The translations under genes and the position numbers were made by a program. 64,000 nucleotides of DNA from Taishania sp036758285 (lineage in GTDB: Bacteria > Bacteroidota > Bacteroidia > Flavobacteriales_D > Crocinitomicaceae): the NCBI GenBank assembly GCA_036758285.1, contig DAIOWV010000012.1:1-64000 (forward strand). Reading direction: 5' to 3'. The notes beneath the pieces are model-generated. The model was given only the letters and a program-made list of their open reading frames with translations. It did not search any database and was not told the DNA's origin. This document shows, in pieces, positions 29,691-39,296 of this stretch; position 1 is the stretch's first letter, and the number at the start of each line of letters is the position of its first letter.

Positions 29691-32600
29691 TTATTTCAAC
29701 AAACTTAAACGGATATAGGCTTCTGCTAAACTGTTAATTTCTTCAGAAATAACACGTAATTTATCGTTTTTTTCACTCATTTTAAACGATGCAGGATTAC
29801 TCGTTATTGCTTTAATTACTTGGGTGAAAATAGGTGTTTCATAAAATGGACTTTGTGGATTTGAAATGAAATAACCGATCATTTTTCCACCTTTTAAAAC
29901 CAACTTTTCTAAACCTAATTCTTGTGCCATCCAACGCAATTCAAACGATTGTAATAAATCTTCCACTTCTGAAGGCACTGGTCCAAAACGATCAATCAAT
30001 TGTTTTTCAAACACTTTCAATTCATCCATATTTTTAAAGTTGTCCATCTCTTGATACAAACTTAATCGCTCGGCAACATTGTTTACATATGTATCTGGAA
30101 TTCTAACTTCTAAATCGGTTTCCAATATTGTATCATTCACAAATTGTAATGGAGAATCGGTGTTTCGTTCTTCAAACAATGCTTTGAACTCAGACGCTTT
30201 TAATTCTTCAATGGCTTCATTTAAAATCTTTTGATACATTTCAAAACCAATTTCAGAGATAAATCCACTTTGTTCACCCCCTAGCATGTTTCCAGCACCG
30301 CGAATATCCAAATCCTTCATAGCAATATTGAATCCTGAACCTAAATCAGAGAACTGAACCAAAGCTTCCAATCGTTTTCTTGCTTCGGTAGTCAGCAATG
30401 AAGACTTTTGAGAAATCAGGTAACAAAAACCTTTTTTATTTGAACGTCCAACTCGTCCGCGCAACTGGTGTAAATCACTCAAACCAAAATTATGAGCATC
30501 ATTAATCAGAATTGTATTTGCATTCGAGATGTCAATACCTGACTCAATAATGGTTGTTGCTAATAAAACATCATATTCATGATTAATAAAACCCATCATT
30601 ATTTTTTCAAGTTCTTTCCCATCCATTTGTCCATGACCAATTGCAACACGGATTCCTGGACACAATCGTTGTAGCATCCCTGCAACCTCCTTAATATTTG
30701 CCAAGCGATTGTGAACAAAATAAACCTGTCCCCCTCTTCCCACTTCATAGGCAACTGCATCTCTTATTTGTTCCTCACTGAATGTAATAATCTCTGTTAA
30801 AACAGGCTGTCTGTTTGGTGGCGGTGTATTGATAATACTTAAATCGCGAGCACCCATCAAAGAAAACTGTAACGTTCTAGGAATTGGAGTTGCAGTCAAG
30901 GTTAGTGTATCTACTGTTGTTCTTAACGTTTTTAATTTGTCTTTTACAGCAACCCCGAATTTCTGCTCTTCATCGATAATCATCAAACCTAAATCTTTGA
31001 ATTTAACTTTATCAGAAACGATGGCATGTGTTCCAATTAGGATATCAATTTTTCCCTCTTTTAAATCTTTTAATGTCTCTGTTGTTTGCTTTGCAGATTT
31101 AAATCGATTTACATAATCCACTCGACATGGAAAATCTTTTAATCGTTCAGCAAAACTTCGTGCATGTTGAAGTGAAAGAATGGTTGTTGGAACCAAAATT
31201 GCAACTTGTTTATTATCAGCAACTGCTTTAAAGGCCGCACGGATAGCAACTTCCGTTTTTCCAAATCCAACATCTCCACAAATCAAACGATCCATCGGTA
31301 CAGATTTTTCCATATCTTCTTTCACTGCTTGAGTTGCTTTGTATTGATCTGGAGTATCTTCATACATAAACGAAGCTTCTAATTCGTTTTGTAAATAGGT
31401 ATCTGGAGAAAATTGAAATCCTGGTTGACTTTTTCGCTTTGCATACAATTGTATAAGGTCGAAAGCCAATTCTTTAATTTTGGTTTTGGTTTTTTGTTTA
31501 AGTGTAGCCCAAGCCTGAGTACCTAATTTATTAACTTTTGGAATATTTCCTTCTTTACCTGTAAATTTAGAAATTCTATGTAGAGAATGAATACCAACAT
31601 ACAACACATCTCCATCTTTATAAACCAAACGTATCGCTTCCTGAGGTTTTCCATTAACATCAATTGTTTCCAACCCAGAAAATTGTCCTACTCCATGATC
31701 GATATGTGTGACATAATCACCTTTTTGAAGATTGTAAATTTCTTTAAGTGTTAATGCTTGTTTCGCTTGACGAAAACCTTCCTTAAGTTTAAACCTATGA
31801 TAACGTTCAAATAACTGATGATCAGTATAACAGACTAATTTATTCGTTGGTGAAATAAAACCTTCACTCAATGCAAAAGGCATTGGAATGAACGTTACTT
31901 TTTCATTTTCTTCTGAACCGATATCAGATAATATTTGTTCAATTCTATCTAACTGTTTTGGTTGATTCGAAAAAATTAAAACTTCAAATTTAGATTTTTG
32001 ACGAGCAATGATATCATCTCGAAACAATTCAAAGTTTTTATTGAAAGATGGTTGTGGTTGAAAATCAAATGTACAAGTTAGCCCGATTTGAAATTCTGTA
32101 TCTGTTCCTAATTCAACCGTAGAAAAGGCCTTTAATTCATCCAAGAATAAAACAGAATCTACATATAAATTATTAGGAATGGTGTGTTTTACTGTGTTCG
32201 GCAGTTTAGAATGTATTTCTACTGCTTTATTGTATTCTCTCTTGAGAACTTCCTTCGTTTTATCGACAGAATCAATCCAAATAGTTGTGTTTTTTCCTAC
32301 AAATTCGAAAAAACTCCCATTTCCTTCCTGAACCATTTTTCCTTGTACATTAGGAACGATTGAGAAATGTTTGTGTGTGCTGATGGACAGCTGAGTTGCG
32401 GCATCAAACGTACGAATAGATTCTAGCTCATCACCAAAAAATTCGATTCTAAACGGATTGTCATTTGAAAAGGAAAAAACGTCTATGATACCACCTCGAA
32501 TTGAAAATTGCCCTGGTTCATACACAAAGTCAACATATTCAAAATGATATTCCATTAATACTTCGTGAATAAATTCGATGGAATAAGATTGTCCTACTTC

Positions 32601-33035
32601 TAATCGCAATGTATTTTTTGTCAGATTTTTTTGAGTTGGAACTTTTTCAAACAATGCTTCAGGATAAGTAATAATCCAAGCATTTTTTCCAGAATTAACT
32701 TTGTCCAACACTTCTGCTCGAGCAACAACATTTGCATTGTCGGTTTCTTCCAATTGATATGGTACTCGATACGAAGCTGGGTAGAACAAAACATTTTTAT
32801 TTTCAGGAAATAATCCTTCGAAATCATTTAAAAAATAAGCTGCTTCCTCTTTGTCATTTAAAATGAATAAGTGATTTCCTGGAACTTGCGAACATACAGC
32901 ACCCGAACAAGCTGATTTTGATGCTCCTGCCAAACCTTTCCAATGAATACGCGATTCATGAAACTGTAATTGATTGGCTGTTTGTTCTACTAATGGAAGT
33001 TGTTCGAAATGTTTTCTAAAATCTTTGCTATTCAT
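29691..33035 (-). CDS. mfd: Transcription-repair coupling factor Mfd
   Basis: Mfd removes stalled RNA polymerase and recruits UvrA. The 1114 residues contain the UvrB-like N-terminal half, the RNA polymerase-interacting CarD-like module (YNLQKGDYVTHIDHGVGQF), the RecG-like motor with Walker A GDVGFGKTEVA and box IIDEEQKFGV, motif TATPIPRTL, and the C-terminal TRCF domain. The N-terminus MNSKDFRKHFEQLPLVEQTA is a plausible start. A -7 box at 33096 lies 60 bp upstream. Confidence 0.96.
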   Translation of the reverse strand: MNSKDFRKHFEQLPLVEQTANQLQFHESRIHWKGLAGASKSACSGAVCSQVPGNHLFILNDKEEAAYFLNDFEGLFPENKNVLFYPASYRVPYQLEETDNANVVARAEVLDKVNSGKNAWIITYPEALFEKVPTQKNLTKNTLRLEVGQSYSIEFIHEVLMEYHFEYVDFVYEPGQFSIRGGIIDVFSFSNDNPFRIEFFGDELESIRTFDAATQLSISTHKHFSIVPNVQGKMVQEGNGSFFEFVGKNTTIWIDSVDKTKEVLKREYNKAVEIHSKLPNTVKHTIPNNLYVDSVLFLDELKAFSTVELGTDTEFQIGLTCTFDFQPQPSFNKNFELFRDDIIARQKSKFEVLIFSNQPKQLDRIEQILSDIGSEENEKVTFIPMPFALSEGFISPTNKLVCYTDHQLFERYHRFKLKEGFRQAKQALTLKEIYNLQKGDYVTHIDHGVGQFSGLETIDVNGKPQEAIRLVYKDGDVLYVGIHSLHRISKFTGKEGNIPKVNKLGTQAWATLKQKTKTKIKELAFDLIQLYAKRKSQPGFQFSPDTYLQNELEASFMYEDTPDQYKATQAVKEDMEKSVPMDRLICGDVGFGKTEVAIRAAFKAVADNKQVAILVPTTILSLQHARSFAERLKDFPCRVDYVNRFKSAKQTTETLKDLKEGKIDILIGTHAIVSDKVKFKDLGLMIIDEEQKFGVAVKDKLKTLRTTVDTLTLTATPIPRTLQFSLMGARDLSIINTPPPNRQPVLTEIITFSEEQIRDAVAYEVGRGGQVYFVHNRLANIKEVAGMLQRLCPGIRVAIGHGQMDGKELEKIMMGFINHEYDVLLATTIIESGIDISNANTILINDAHNFGLSDLHQLRGRVGRSNKKGFCYLISQKSSLLTTEARKRLEALVQFSDLGSGFNIAMKDLDIRGAGNMLGGEQSGFISEIGFEMYQKILNEAIEELKASEFKALFEERNTDSPLQFVNDTILETDLEVRIPDTYVNNVAERLSLYQEMDNFKNMDELKVFEKQLIDRFGPVPSEVEDLLQSFELRWMAQELGLEKLVLKGGKMIGYFISNPQSPFYETPIFTQVIKAITSNPASFKMSEKNDKLRVISEEINSLAEAYIRLSLLK

Positions 33036-33095
33036 TTTGTTATCCTAATTTACGAAAGGAATGGAAGGTTTTAACCATTGCTGTAATTCAGAAAA

Positions 33096-33103
33096 CAAAG
33101 ATA
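33096..33103 (-). promoter_or_regulatory. -7 promoter element of mfd
   Basis: The minus strand reads TATCTTTG, matching TAnnTTTG, about 60 bp before the mfd ATG. Confidence 0.55.
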
Positions 33104-33235
33104 GAAATTTAAAAAGATGTGATATCTCGCTTTCATTTTTATCTGTTTTAAAAACGAAATTTTTAACCTATTTATCAGTAGATGTCTTCACTACCAAAAA
33201 ACAAAATAAACCTTATTTTTTTGATTTACTTGAAT

Positions 33236-33292
33236 TGCTTCGCTCTGGCACGAACCCGAGGGCTCTCATCCCTATTTCTTTATACAAATGTA
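33236..33292 (-). other. Promoter-led structured element upstream of mfd (possible small RNA or leader)
   Basis: On the minus strand a full TACATTTG -7 box (33285-33292) lies just after the tRNA-Ser terminator. The RNA expected from it begins near 33278 and contains GAGCC-CUCG-GGUUC, a short hairpin with one G-U pair, then UUCG and CGAA arms around GUGCCAGAG. This GC-rich patch stands out from the AT-rich surroundings. It could be the 5' leader of mfd, which also has a closer promoter, or a short RNA. No known family is recognised. Confidence 0.4.
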
Positions 33293-33297
33293 AATTC

Positions 33298-33323
33298 AAA
33301 AAAAGCCAGCAATTTATACTGAC
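33298..33323 (-). terminator. Terminator of tRNA-Ser
   Basis: On the minus strand GTCAG and CTGGC form a short stem followed by seven T residues, directly downstream of the tRNA. Confidence 0.6.
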
Positions 33324-33332
33324 TTAAACTTG

Positions 33333-33419
33333 CGGAGAGAGAGGGATTCGAACCCTCGATACAGTTACCCATATACTACCTTTCCAGGGTAGCTCCTTCA
33401 ACCACTCGGACACCTCTCC
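33333..33419 (-). tRNA. tRNA-Ser (GGA)
   Basis: A class II tRNA of 87 nt. The acceptor arms GGAGAGG and TCTCTCC pair with one G-T, with discriminator G. The anticodon stem CTACC/GGTAG holds the loop CTGGAAA, giving anticodon GGA. A long variable arm follows, then the T-arm GAGGG-TTCGAAT-CCCTC. CCA is not encoded. It reads serine codons UCC and UCU. Its own promoter and terminator flank it. Confidence 0.97.
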
Positions 33420-33459
33420 TTTATCGCCTGTCAACAATTAAAAAGTTGCAAACGGGTCA

Positions 33460-33467
33460 CAAAGGTA
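33460..33467 (-). promoter_or_regulatory. -7 promoter element of tRNA-Ser
   Basis: The minus strand reads TACCTTTG, matching TAnnTTTG, about 40 bp upstream of the mature tRNA 5' end. Confidence 0.6.
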
Positions 33468-33551
33468 CATATTTTTTGAAATAATCAAAGAAAAATACTT
33501 AAGACGTGCTAGACATAAAATAGATAACGTTCAATTCAAAATATTAATATC

Positions 33552-33559
33552 TATATTTG
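33552..33559 (+). promoter_or_regulatory. -7 promoter element of the VOC gene
   Basis: TATATTTG matches TAnnTTTG, 36 bp before the ATG at 33596. Confidence 0.55.
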
Positions 33560-33595
33560 TCACATTAAGAAAATAGAGAACTAAAAATTAAAGAA

Positions 33596-34663
33596 ATGTC
33601 AAAAATCATTAGTGGGATTCAACAAATGGGTATAGGTGTTCCGAATGTTCCTGAAATATGGAAGTGGTACAGAACATTCTTTGGGGTGAACATTAAAATA
33701 TTTGAAGATGCAGCAGAAGCACCTTTGATGACTAGATATACTGGAAACAAAGTTCAAAATCGTACTGCAACATTAGCACTCAGTATGGATGGTGGAGGCG
33801 GATTTGAAATCTGGCAATACAAATCAAGAAATACTGAAAAAGCTAATTTTGATATCCAATTAGGTGACTACGGACTTTATTCTTGCTTTATAAAGTCTAG
33901 AGATGTTGAAACAACTTATAACTACCATATTAAAAATGGAGCAAATGTTTTAGGACCAATAACAATGAGACCTAATGGACAAAAAACATTTTTTGTTCAA
34001 GACCCAAACGGAAATATTTTTACAATTGCTGACGGACGTGGGTGGTTTAAAAACACAGGACATCCTAGCAGATGTGGAGGTGTTGGAGGTACAATCATCG
34101 GTGTAAGTGATATTGATAAAGCATTACCACTTTATAAAGACGTTTTGGAATATTCTATCGTTGAGTATGATGTAACTGGTGAATTTGAAGATTTTTCACA
34201 ATTACCTGGAGGAAAAGGAAAATTCAGACGTGTTCTATTGACTCATAAAAATACTAGAAAAGGAGCTTTTGCCCCATTATTAGGTCCGACAGAAATAGAA
34301 TTGGTTCAATCACTTGATAGAACAGACAGCAGACAAATTTTTGAAAATAGATACTGGGGTGACTGGGGATTTATCCATTTGTGTTTTGATATCAACAATA
34401 TGGAAGGATTAAAACAAGAATGCGAAGCTGCAGGTTTTCCTTTTACTGTTGACAGTGGTGAAACATTTGATATGGGGGAAGCTGGAGGACGTTTTTCATA
34501 CATTGAAGATCCAGATGGAACTTGGATTGAATTTGTTGAAACACATAAAGTTCCTGTACTAAAAAAGTTAGGTTGGTATATTAACCTTAAAAAGAGAAAT
34601 CCTGAGAAACACTTGCCAAAATGGATGCTAAGTGCTATGGGATTAAATAAAGTAAAAGATTAA
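33596..34663 (+). CDS. VOC-superfamily (glyoxalase/dioxygenase-fold) protein
   Basis: The 355-residue protein holds two vicinal-oxygen-chelate modules, about 5-145 and 160-315. Recurrent signatures are FFVQDPNGNIFTIADG in the first module and FSYIEDPDGTWIEFVETHK in the second; the latter supplies a conserved metal-ligand Glu. Such proteins include extradiol dioxygenases and glyoxalase I relatives, but the reaction cannot be chosen from sequence alone. The C-terminus (LKKRNPEKHLPKWMLSAMG) is basic and may contact a membrane or partner. It is monocistronic, with its own promoter and a terminator after it. Confidence 0.85.
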   Translation: MSKIISGIQQMGIGVPNVPEIWKWYRTFFGVNIKIFEDAAEAPLMTRYTGNKVQNRTATLALSMDGGGGFEIWQYKSRNTEKANFDIQLGDYGLYSCFIKSRDVETTYNYHIKNGANVLGPITMRPNGQKTFFVQDPNGNIFTIADGRGWFKNTGHPSRCGGVGGTIIGVSDIDKALPLYKDVLEYSIVEYDVTGEFEDFSQLPGGKGKFRRVLLTHKNTRKGAFAPLLGPTEIELVQSLDRTDSRQIFENRYWGDWGFIHLCFDINNMEGLKQECEAAGFPFTVDSGETFDMGEAGGRFSYIEDPDGTWIEFVETHKVPVLKKLGWYINLKKRNPEKHLPKWMLSAMGLNKVKD

Positions 34664-34675
34664 TATTTATTGAAT

Positions 34676-34722
34676 AATAAGTGGATCATTGAACAATGTT
34701 GAGTGATTCACTTATTTTAATT
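34676..34722. terminator. Bidirectional terminator between the VOC and O-antigen ligase genes
   Basis: The arms AATAAGTGGATCA and TGATTCACTTATT form a 13-bp stem with one G-T pair. It lies between convergent genes and overlaps the last codons of the ligase gene, with T-rich sequence after it on the plus strand. Confidence 0.65.
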
Positions 34723-36145
34723 TCATACTCCTATATTCTGATTCCATCGCAATAATTATTGCACACATTCCCCAAATTGGAACAGCAGCCTTATCTGTAT
34801 CAAGATAATTGTTTAAGAATGCATGAACAAAATAAGTAGTTAATGATAAAATCATACTCATGATTAGTACACGATTACTTTTATCTTCAACAGGCCATTT
34901 AATATACAAAGTTATTGATTGATAGAAAATTGCTGCTACAAAAAGTAAAACTGCAATCAAACCAAAAATTCCCATTTCAGCCAAAGCACCAAGATATTCA
35001 CTGTGAGCATTTCCCATATCACCAAAATTGGTAGAAATAATTGTCAAATTTTCTGGGCGTTGAAACCTTGCATATTCAAAAGCATAAGTTCCAGGACCAA
35101 AACCTGCAATGGGTTTTTCTAAAAACATATCAATAGCACATTGCCATCTATTTAAACGTTCGAGGTTAGAAGCATCGGTTGAAACATTAGTTGCTGATTG
35201 TAATCGCTCTCCAAAATCTTCCGTTGTATGCTCGTATTTATTTCTTTCTAAATAATGGGATATTTGCGTCCAACTAGCTAAAAACAAAACAACTGCAACA
35301 CTACATGTAATTACTATCCATTGAAATTTAATTTTAAAATGAATCAATAAAAACACGCCAATTGCTGCAATGATACTTAACCATGCTGCTCGTGTATAAG
35401 AAAAATACAATCCTAATAAAATTATTAGGATCATACCAAGTAATACTGCTTGAATTAAAGGTGAATGTTTCTTATAAAAATACAACCCAAAAATAAGTGG
35501 AGTTGCTATCGCTACAGTTGCCCCATAGATGGTATGATCTTTAAAAAATGGCCACATCACCCAATGTCCTTCTTTTTCCCCAAATCCATATTGAGCATGA
35601 ATGAAAAGCGTATACATGATAGCAATCACCATTCCAATACAAAATAACCAAATGAAAATTGTTCTATTCCTTACTTTAGAAAAAATAATTGGTCCAAAAA
35701 ACAATAATGGTACAATCAACCATATGCGAGCTAGAAGAAACTTAAATGAGGCAATAGGTTGAGTACTAAGTATTGCACTAATAAAGATCCAAAAAAGATA
35801 AAAACAAACAGCCCAAACTATTGGTGATTTCCACACAATTGTAGGGATTGTTTTTTTATAAATATGTTGCATAAAAAACAGCAACAATAAACCAAAAAGG
35901 AGCGGCTCGGTTGGAATATATAAACCAAAACTATTCGTGTATTTTTCGATATTTATTGATAATGGCGTAAAAAAAGCAATACTCAAAAAGGCTATTTCAG
36001 AATAAAAAATAGCAACATAAATTGCAATTAATCCAATTGGAAAAAGGGTTAAAAATTCATTGCTATTCCACAACAAATAGGAAGCAACTATTAAATAACA
36101 AATGCTCCAAAACAGTATCCAACTATTTTTACGAATAAATTGCAT
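34712..36145 (-). CDS. O-antigen ligase/polymerase family membrane protein
   Basis: A Wzy/WaaL-type protein of 477 residues with about eleven hydrophobic segments. The large periplasmic loop near residues 300-390 carries the family signature: a GFGPGTYAFEYARFQ segment followed by GNAHSEYLGALAEMG, whose His is typical of the catalytic site. It joins or polymerises surface polysaccharide units at the periplasmic face. It overlaps the wzz-like gene by one base in the arrangement TAATG, so the two are translationally coupled. Confidence 0.88.
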   Translation of the reverse strand: MQFIRKNSWILFWSICYLIVASYLLWNSNEFLTLFPIGLIAIYVAIFYSEIAFLSIAFFTPLSINIEKYTNSFGLYIPTEPLLFGLLLLFFMQHIYKKTIPTIVWKSPIVWAVCFYLFWIFISAILSTQPIASFKFLLARIWLIVPLLFFGPIIFSKVRNRTIFIWLFCIGMVIAIMYTLFIHAQYGFGEKEGHWVMWPFFKDHTIYGATVAIATPLIFGLYFYKKHSPLIQAVLLGMILIILLGLYFSYTRAAWLSIIAAIGVFLLIHFKIKFQWIVITCSVAVVLFLASWTQISHYLERNKYEHTTEDFGERLQSATNVSTDASNLERLNRWQCAIDMFLEKPIAGFGPGTYAFEYARFQRPENLTIISTNFGDMGNAHSEYLGALAEMGIFGLIAVLLFVAAIFYQSITLYIKWPVEDKSNRVLIMSMILSLTTYFVHAFLNNYLDTDKAAVPIWGMCAIIIAMESEYRSMKLK

Positions 36146-37165
36146 TAAGCCACACGCTTTAATTCTCTGATTTTTTCTCTAATCAATAAAGCNNNNNNNN
36201 NNNNNNNNNNNNNNNNNNNNNACGATAAACAAGAATGTACCCATTGTTCCAAGTAAAACAACTATCATTCGTTTTGGCTTATCTTTCTTATCAGCAACAA
36301 CAGCTCTTTCGACAATAAATTTATGATTTAATTTTGCGTTGGCATCGGATTCAGCCTGTTCATAAACTGCCATGAAAACTTCGAAAGCAGTAATCTTCTC
36401 CCTTCTCATGTGCTCTAATTCGTCATACAATGGACCATCCTTTTCATTGACAACAATCTTTCCTTTAATTTCAGCTTTCTCAACTGGGCTTTTAGAATCA
36501 ACGAATGCTTGATACAAACCAGATCTTGAATCGATATTTAAAACTCCTAATTTAGCCAAGCTGTCAATTTGAGTACTAATTTTTTGTAAGTCTAATTGTA
36601 ACATTTCTCGTTTACGTTGTGCTACTTTAAAAGCCTCAGCTGTACGTTGAGAAATCATCTCATTCTTAATTGTATCAATAAGATCAACAACACGATTTGC
36701 CATTTGTGCTGCTAATTCTGGGTTTTTATCAAAAACATCAATTTGAATTGAACCATAACGTGTTCGTGCAAAAACAAAATTTTCATTAAAAGCTTGGTTA
36801 AGTTTAAAACGCTTGTTTACATCGTCTTTACTAATTTCATAATGCTTCATTAAACCAAACTCTTCCACAATATGATCGCGAATACTAGCAGATTGTAATA
36901 TTTGAACCATTTGCTCTGCTTGTTCTTCTTCTCCAAAGTCCATAGATGATGCTTTCGCATTTCTTTGTTCTGAAAACGACACTGTACTTGTTGCTGTTGG
37001 AAAGACAATCGCAGTTGATTTAAAAACAGGTGTTAAAAGTAAAGAGATAATTAAAAATAATACAAAACCTAAAATTGATCCTCCAATAATTAACTTTCTA
37101 TTTCTCCAAATAAAAATCAAGAGATTTTGTTTGTTTTCATCAAACTGTGTAATAGTTTCACTCAT
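36145..37165 (-). CDS. Wzz/GNVR-type polysaccharide chain-length determinant, interrupted by an assembly gap
   Basis: A polysaccharide co-polymerase. An N-terminal membrane helix at about 24-47 (LIIGGSILGFVLFLIISLLL) is followed by a periplasmic coiled-coil domain rich in Gln and Glu, then a second helix that enters the N-run at 36193-36221. After the gap the frame that fits the family reads ALLIREKIRELKRVA and ends with a stop at 36145-36147, sharing one base with the ligase ATG. The frame suggested by the gap as printed stops early at 36179, so the number of N is wrong. It regulates the chain length of the polymer handled by the adjacent ligase. Confidence 0.85.
36193..36221. other. Assembly gap (29 N) in the wzz-like gene
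   Basis: The gap removes most of the second membrane helix. Its printed length puts the downstream codons out of frame. A length differing by one or two bases restores the frame to the TAATG junction. Confidence 0.95.
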
Positions 37166-37282
37166 TTTATAACCAATATTTTTTAAACGTGCGAATTTAA
37201 CTTTTAAAATTCATTTTTCCGTTATAGAAACTCTTCTAAAGATAAAATATTGTCAGTAAAAGATAATTTTTACAAATTAATC

Positions 37283-37322
37283 AAAAAAATAGTCCCCACT
37301 TTAAAGCTAAAATGGGGACTAT
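37283..37322 (-). terminator. Terminator of sod
   Basis: On the minus strand ATAGTCCCCA and TGGGGACTAT form a 10-bp stem followed by a run of seven T, 16 bp after the sod stop codon. Confidence 0.88.
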
Positions 37323-37337
37323 CTTTAAAAAATCTGA

Positions 37338-37934
37338 TTACTTCGCTGCTGCGTATCTTCTTGCAACTTCATCCCAATTAATTAAATTGAAGAAAGATGC
37401 AATATAGTCAGGGCGACGATTTTGATAATTTAAATAATAAGCATGCTCCCAAACATCCAATCCTAAAATTGGTGTAGCAGAAGATCCTTCAATTAAAGGG
37501 TTGTCTTGATTTGGACTAGAAGAAATTGTTAATTTCCCACCATCAACATTCAACCAAGCCCAACCAGAACCAAAACGAGTAGCTGCTGCTTTCGAAAACT
37601 CTTCTTTGAATGCATCAAATGATCCAAAAGTACTTGTGATAGCTTCTGCTAATTCCCCTGTTGGCAGACCTCCACCTTTTGGTGAAAGAACTGTCCAAAA
37701 TAAATTGTGATTATAAAAACCACCTCCATTATTTCTAACTGCAGGCTTGTCTGCGCTTACTTTAATTATCTCTTCAATTGTTTTACCCTCCAAATCTGTC
37801 CCTGCAATTGCAGCATTCAAATTTGTTGTATAAGCTTGATGATGTTTCGTATGGTGAATTTCCATTGTTCTCGCATCAAAATGAGGTTCCAACGCATCAT
37901 AAGCGTATGGTAATTGTGGCAATTCAAATGACAT
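37338..37934 (-). CDS. sodA: Superoxide dismutase (Fe/Mn)
   Basis: Converts superoxide to oxygen and hydrogen peroxide in the cytoplasm. The 198-residue length is standard. The metal ligands sit in MEIHHTKHHQAY (first His), GGGFYNHNLFW (second His) and LDVWEHAYYLNYQNRR (Asp and His). The GGSGW-type residues near the second metal shell read RFGSGWAWLNVDGG. Iron and manganese forms cannot be separated with confidence from the sequence. It is monocistronic. Confidence 0.96.
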   Translation of the reverse strand: MSFELPQLPYAYDALEPHFDARTMEIHHTKHHQAYTTNLNAAIAGTDLEGKTIEEIIKVSADKPAVRNNGGGFYNHNLFWTVLSPKGGGLPTGELAEAITSTFGSFDAFKEEFSKAAATRFGSGWAWLNVDGGKLTISSSPNQDNPLIEGSSATPILGLDVWEHAYYLNYQNRRPDYIASFFNLINWDEVARRYAAAK

Positions 37935-37979
37935 ATTTTTATTTTTTTAATGATTAAAACTGTATAAATTTATCTTATT

Positions 37980-37987
37980 CAAAATTA
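37980..37987 (-). promoter_or_regulatory. -7 promoter element of sod
   Basis: The minus strand reads TAATTTTG, matching TAnnTTTG, 45 bp before the ATG. Confidence 0.45.
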
Positions 37988-38099
37988 CTCATTTCAACCT
38001 TATTAAACAACCTAATTGAAAAGTTTTAAGAACTTTTAATAGTTATTATTTTCAACTTGTTGCCAATCCCTAATCGGATTATGGTTGATACATTAGTCG

Positions 38100-38107
38100 T
38101 ATATTTG
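38100..38107 (+). promoter_or_regulatory. -7 promoter element of the glycosyltransferase gene
   Basis: TATATTTG matches TAnnTTTG. The ATG at 38120 lies only 12 bp after the box, so the leader would be very short. Confidence 0.55.
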
Positions 38108-38119
38108 TGAAAAAAAATC

Positions 38120-39184
38120 ATGCAAAAAACGGTTGCATTATTGGAAATTGGAGGAAGTCATGATGAATGTATTCTTTCTCAATTGATTGGATTAAAACAA
38201 CAAAATGTCAAAATTATTTTTTGCAGCACAAAAGCTATGTTTGAAAAGAATTCATTTTTTTCAAACTACATCGATGAATTTTATGAAATCACCTTTCCAA
38301 AAACTATGATTGGAGATTTTTTAGTAATGATTCGCCTCAATAAATGGTTAAAACAACAAAAAGTAGATGTCTTGATTGCCAATACAGCACAAGGTGGACA
38401 CGTTAGAAATCTTTGTTTAACCTCATCTTCAAAAATTAAATTTATTGGTATCATTCACACCATAAAAATGCTAGAAAAAAGTTTTACTCAATCTCTGATT
38501 TCTAGGAAAATAAAACATTATTTTGTGCTTAATGATACTTTAAAAAGTTTCATTTCACCAAATTCCCCAATCCGAGTTGATTCTTTTTACCCACTGAGTT
38601 TTCCTAATTATTCATCAAGAATTGACAAACCAAATGATCAAATTTGGATTGCAATAATTGGAGGTGTCGAAAATCGAAGAAAAGATTTAAGTGGATTTAT
38701 TGAAATGGCCTCTCAAACATCTGAAAATATTCATTTTTATTTTCTTGGAAAAAGTAATCATCAATCTGAAAATACGATTGAATTTAAAAAACAATTATCC
38801 GAATACAAACTAGAAAAACGAGTACACCTTTTTGATGATTTTTTGACTCAAGAAACCTTTGATAATTATTTAAATCAAATAAATGGAATTTTTCCATTGG
38901 TTCATCCAAATACGTCAAGTGCTGAAGAATACTTTACTCGTCAAATTCCAGGAGCAATAAATATCGCTTTCGGATACAAAATTCCAATGATGATTCATTC
39001 ACACTATCAGAATTGGGAGGATTTTAATAAAGGTGTCGTATTTTATGATTTGAATAATTTTAAGCAACAATTTGATCGTTTTATAAATCAGCAAATAGAA
39101 TTAAAAAATCAATTAATTGACAACCCTAAATTCAAAACAGAATTTCAAAATCAACTATTTGCAAACAGCGTCTTAAATTATTGA
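38120..39184 (+). CDS. GT-B-fold glycosyltransferase-like protein
   Basis: The 354-residue protein has a two-lobed glycosyltransferase layout without an obvious signal peptide. The N-terminal lobe starts with GGSHDECILSQLIGLK. The C-terminal lobe shows the nucleotide-sugar region beginning WIAIIGGVENRRKDLSGF and the FLGKSNHQS strand, then SAEEYFTRQIPGA, where Glu residues would contact the sugar nucleotide. It resembles group 1 family enzymes but lacks a textbook EX7E motif, so the assignment is moderate. It stands apart from the ligase/Wzz pair, with sod between. Confidence 0.65.
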   Translation: MQKTVALLEIGGSHDECILSQLIGLKQQNVKIIFCSTKAMFEKNSFFSNYIDEFYEITFPKTMIGDFLVMIRLNKWLKQQKVDVLIANTAQGGHVRNLCLTSSSKIKFIGIIHTIKMLEKSFTQSLISRKIKHYFVLNDTLKSFISPNSPIRVDSFYPLSFPNYSSRIDKPNDQIWIAIIGGVENRRKDLSGFIEMASQTSENIHFYFLGKSNHQSENTIEFKKQLSEYKLEKRVHLFDDFLTQETFDNYLNQINGIFPLVHPNTSSAEEYFTRQIPGAINIAFGYKIPMMIHSHYQNWEDFNKGVVFYDLNNFKQQFDRFINQQIELKNQLIDNPKFKTEFQNQLFANSVLNY

Positions 39185-39296
39185 AACTTTATAATCAATC
39201 TAAATAATCATCAAAATCAAGAAAGTACTAAAATTCTTTGCTAGATTGAATAATTTATCTAATTTTACGCTGTATAATAACTCAAATTTTTACAAA

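Noticed and set aside
33061..33327. 88-codon ORF on the plus strand upstream of tRNA-Ser
   Set aside because: It crosses the mfd promoter region and the tRNA terminator, has no recognisable domain and no start signal.
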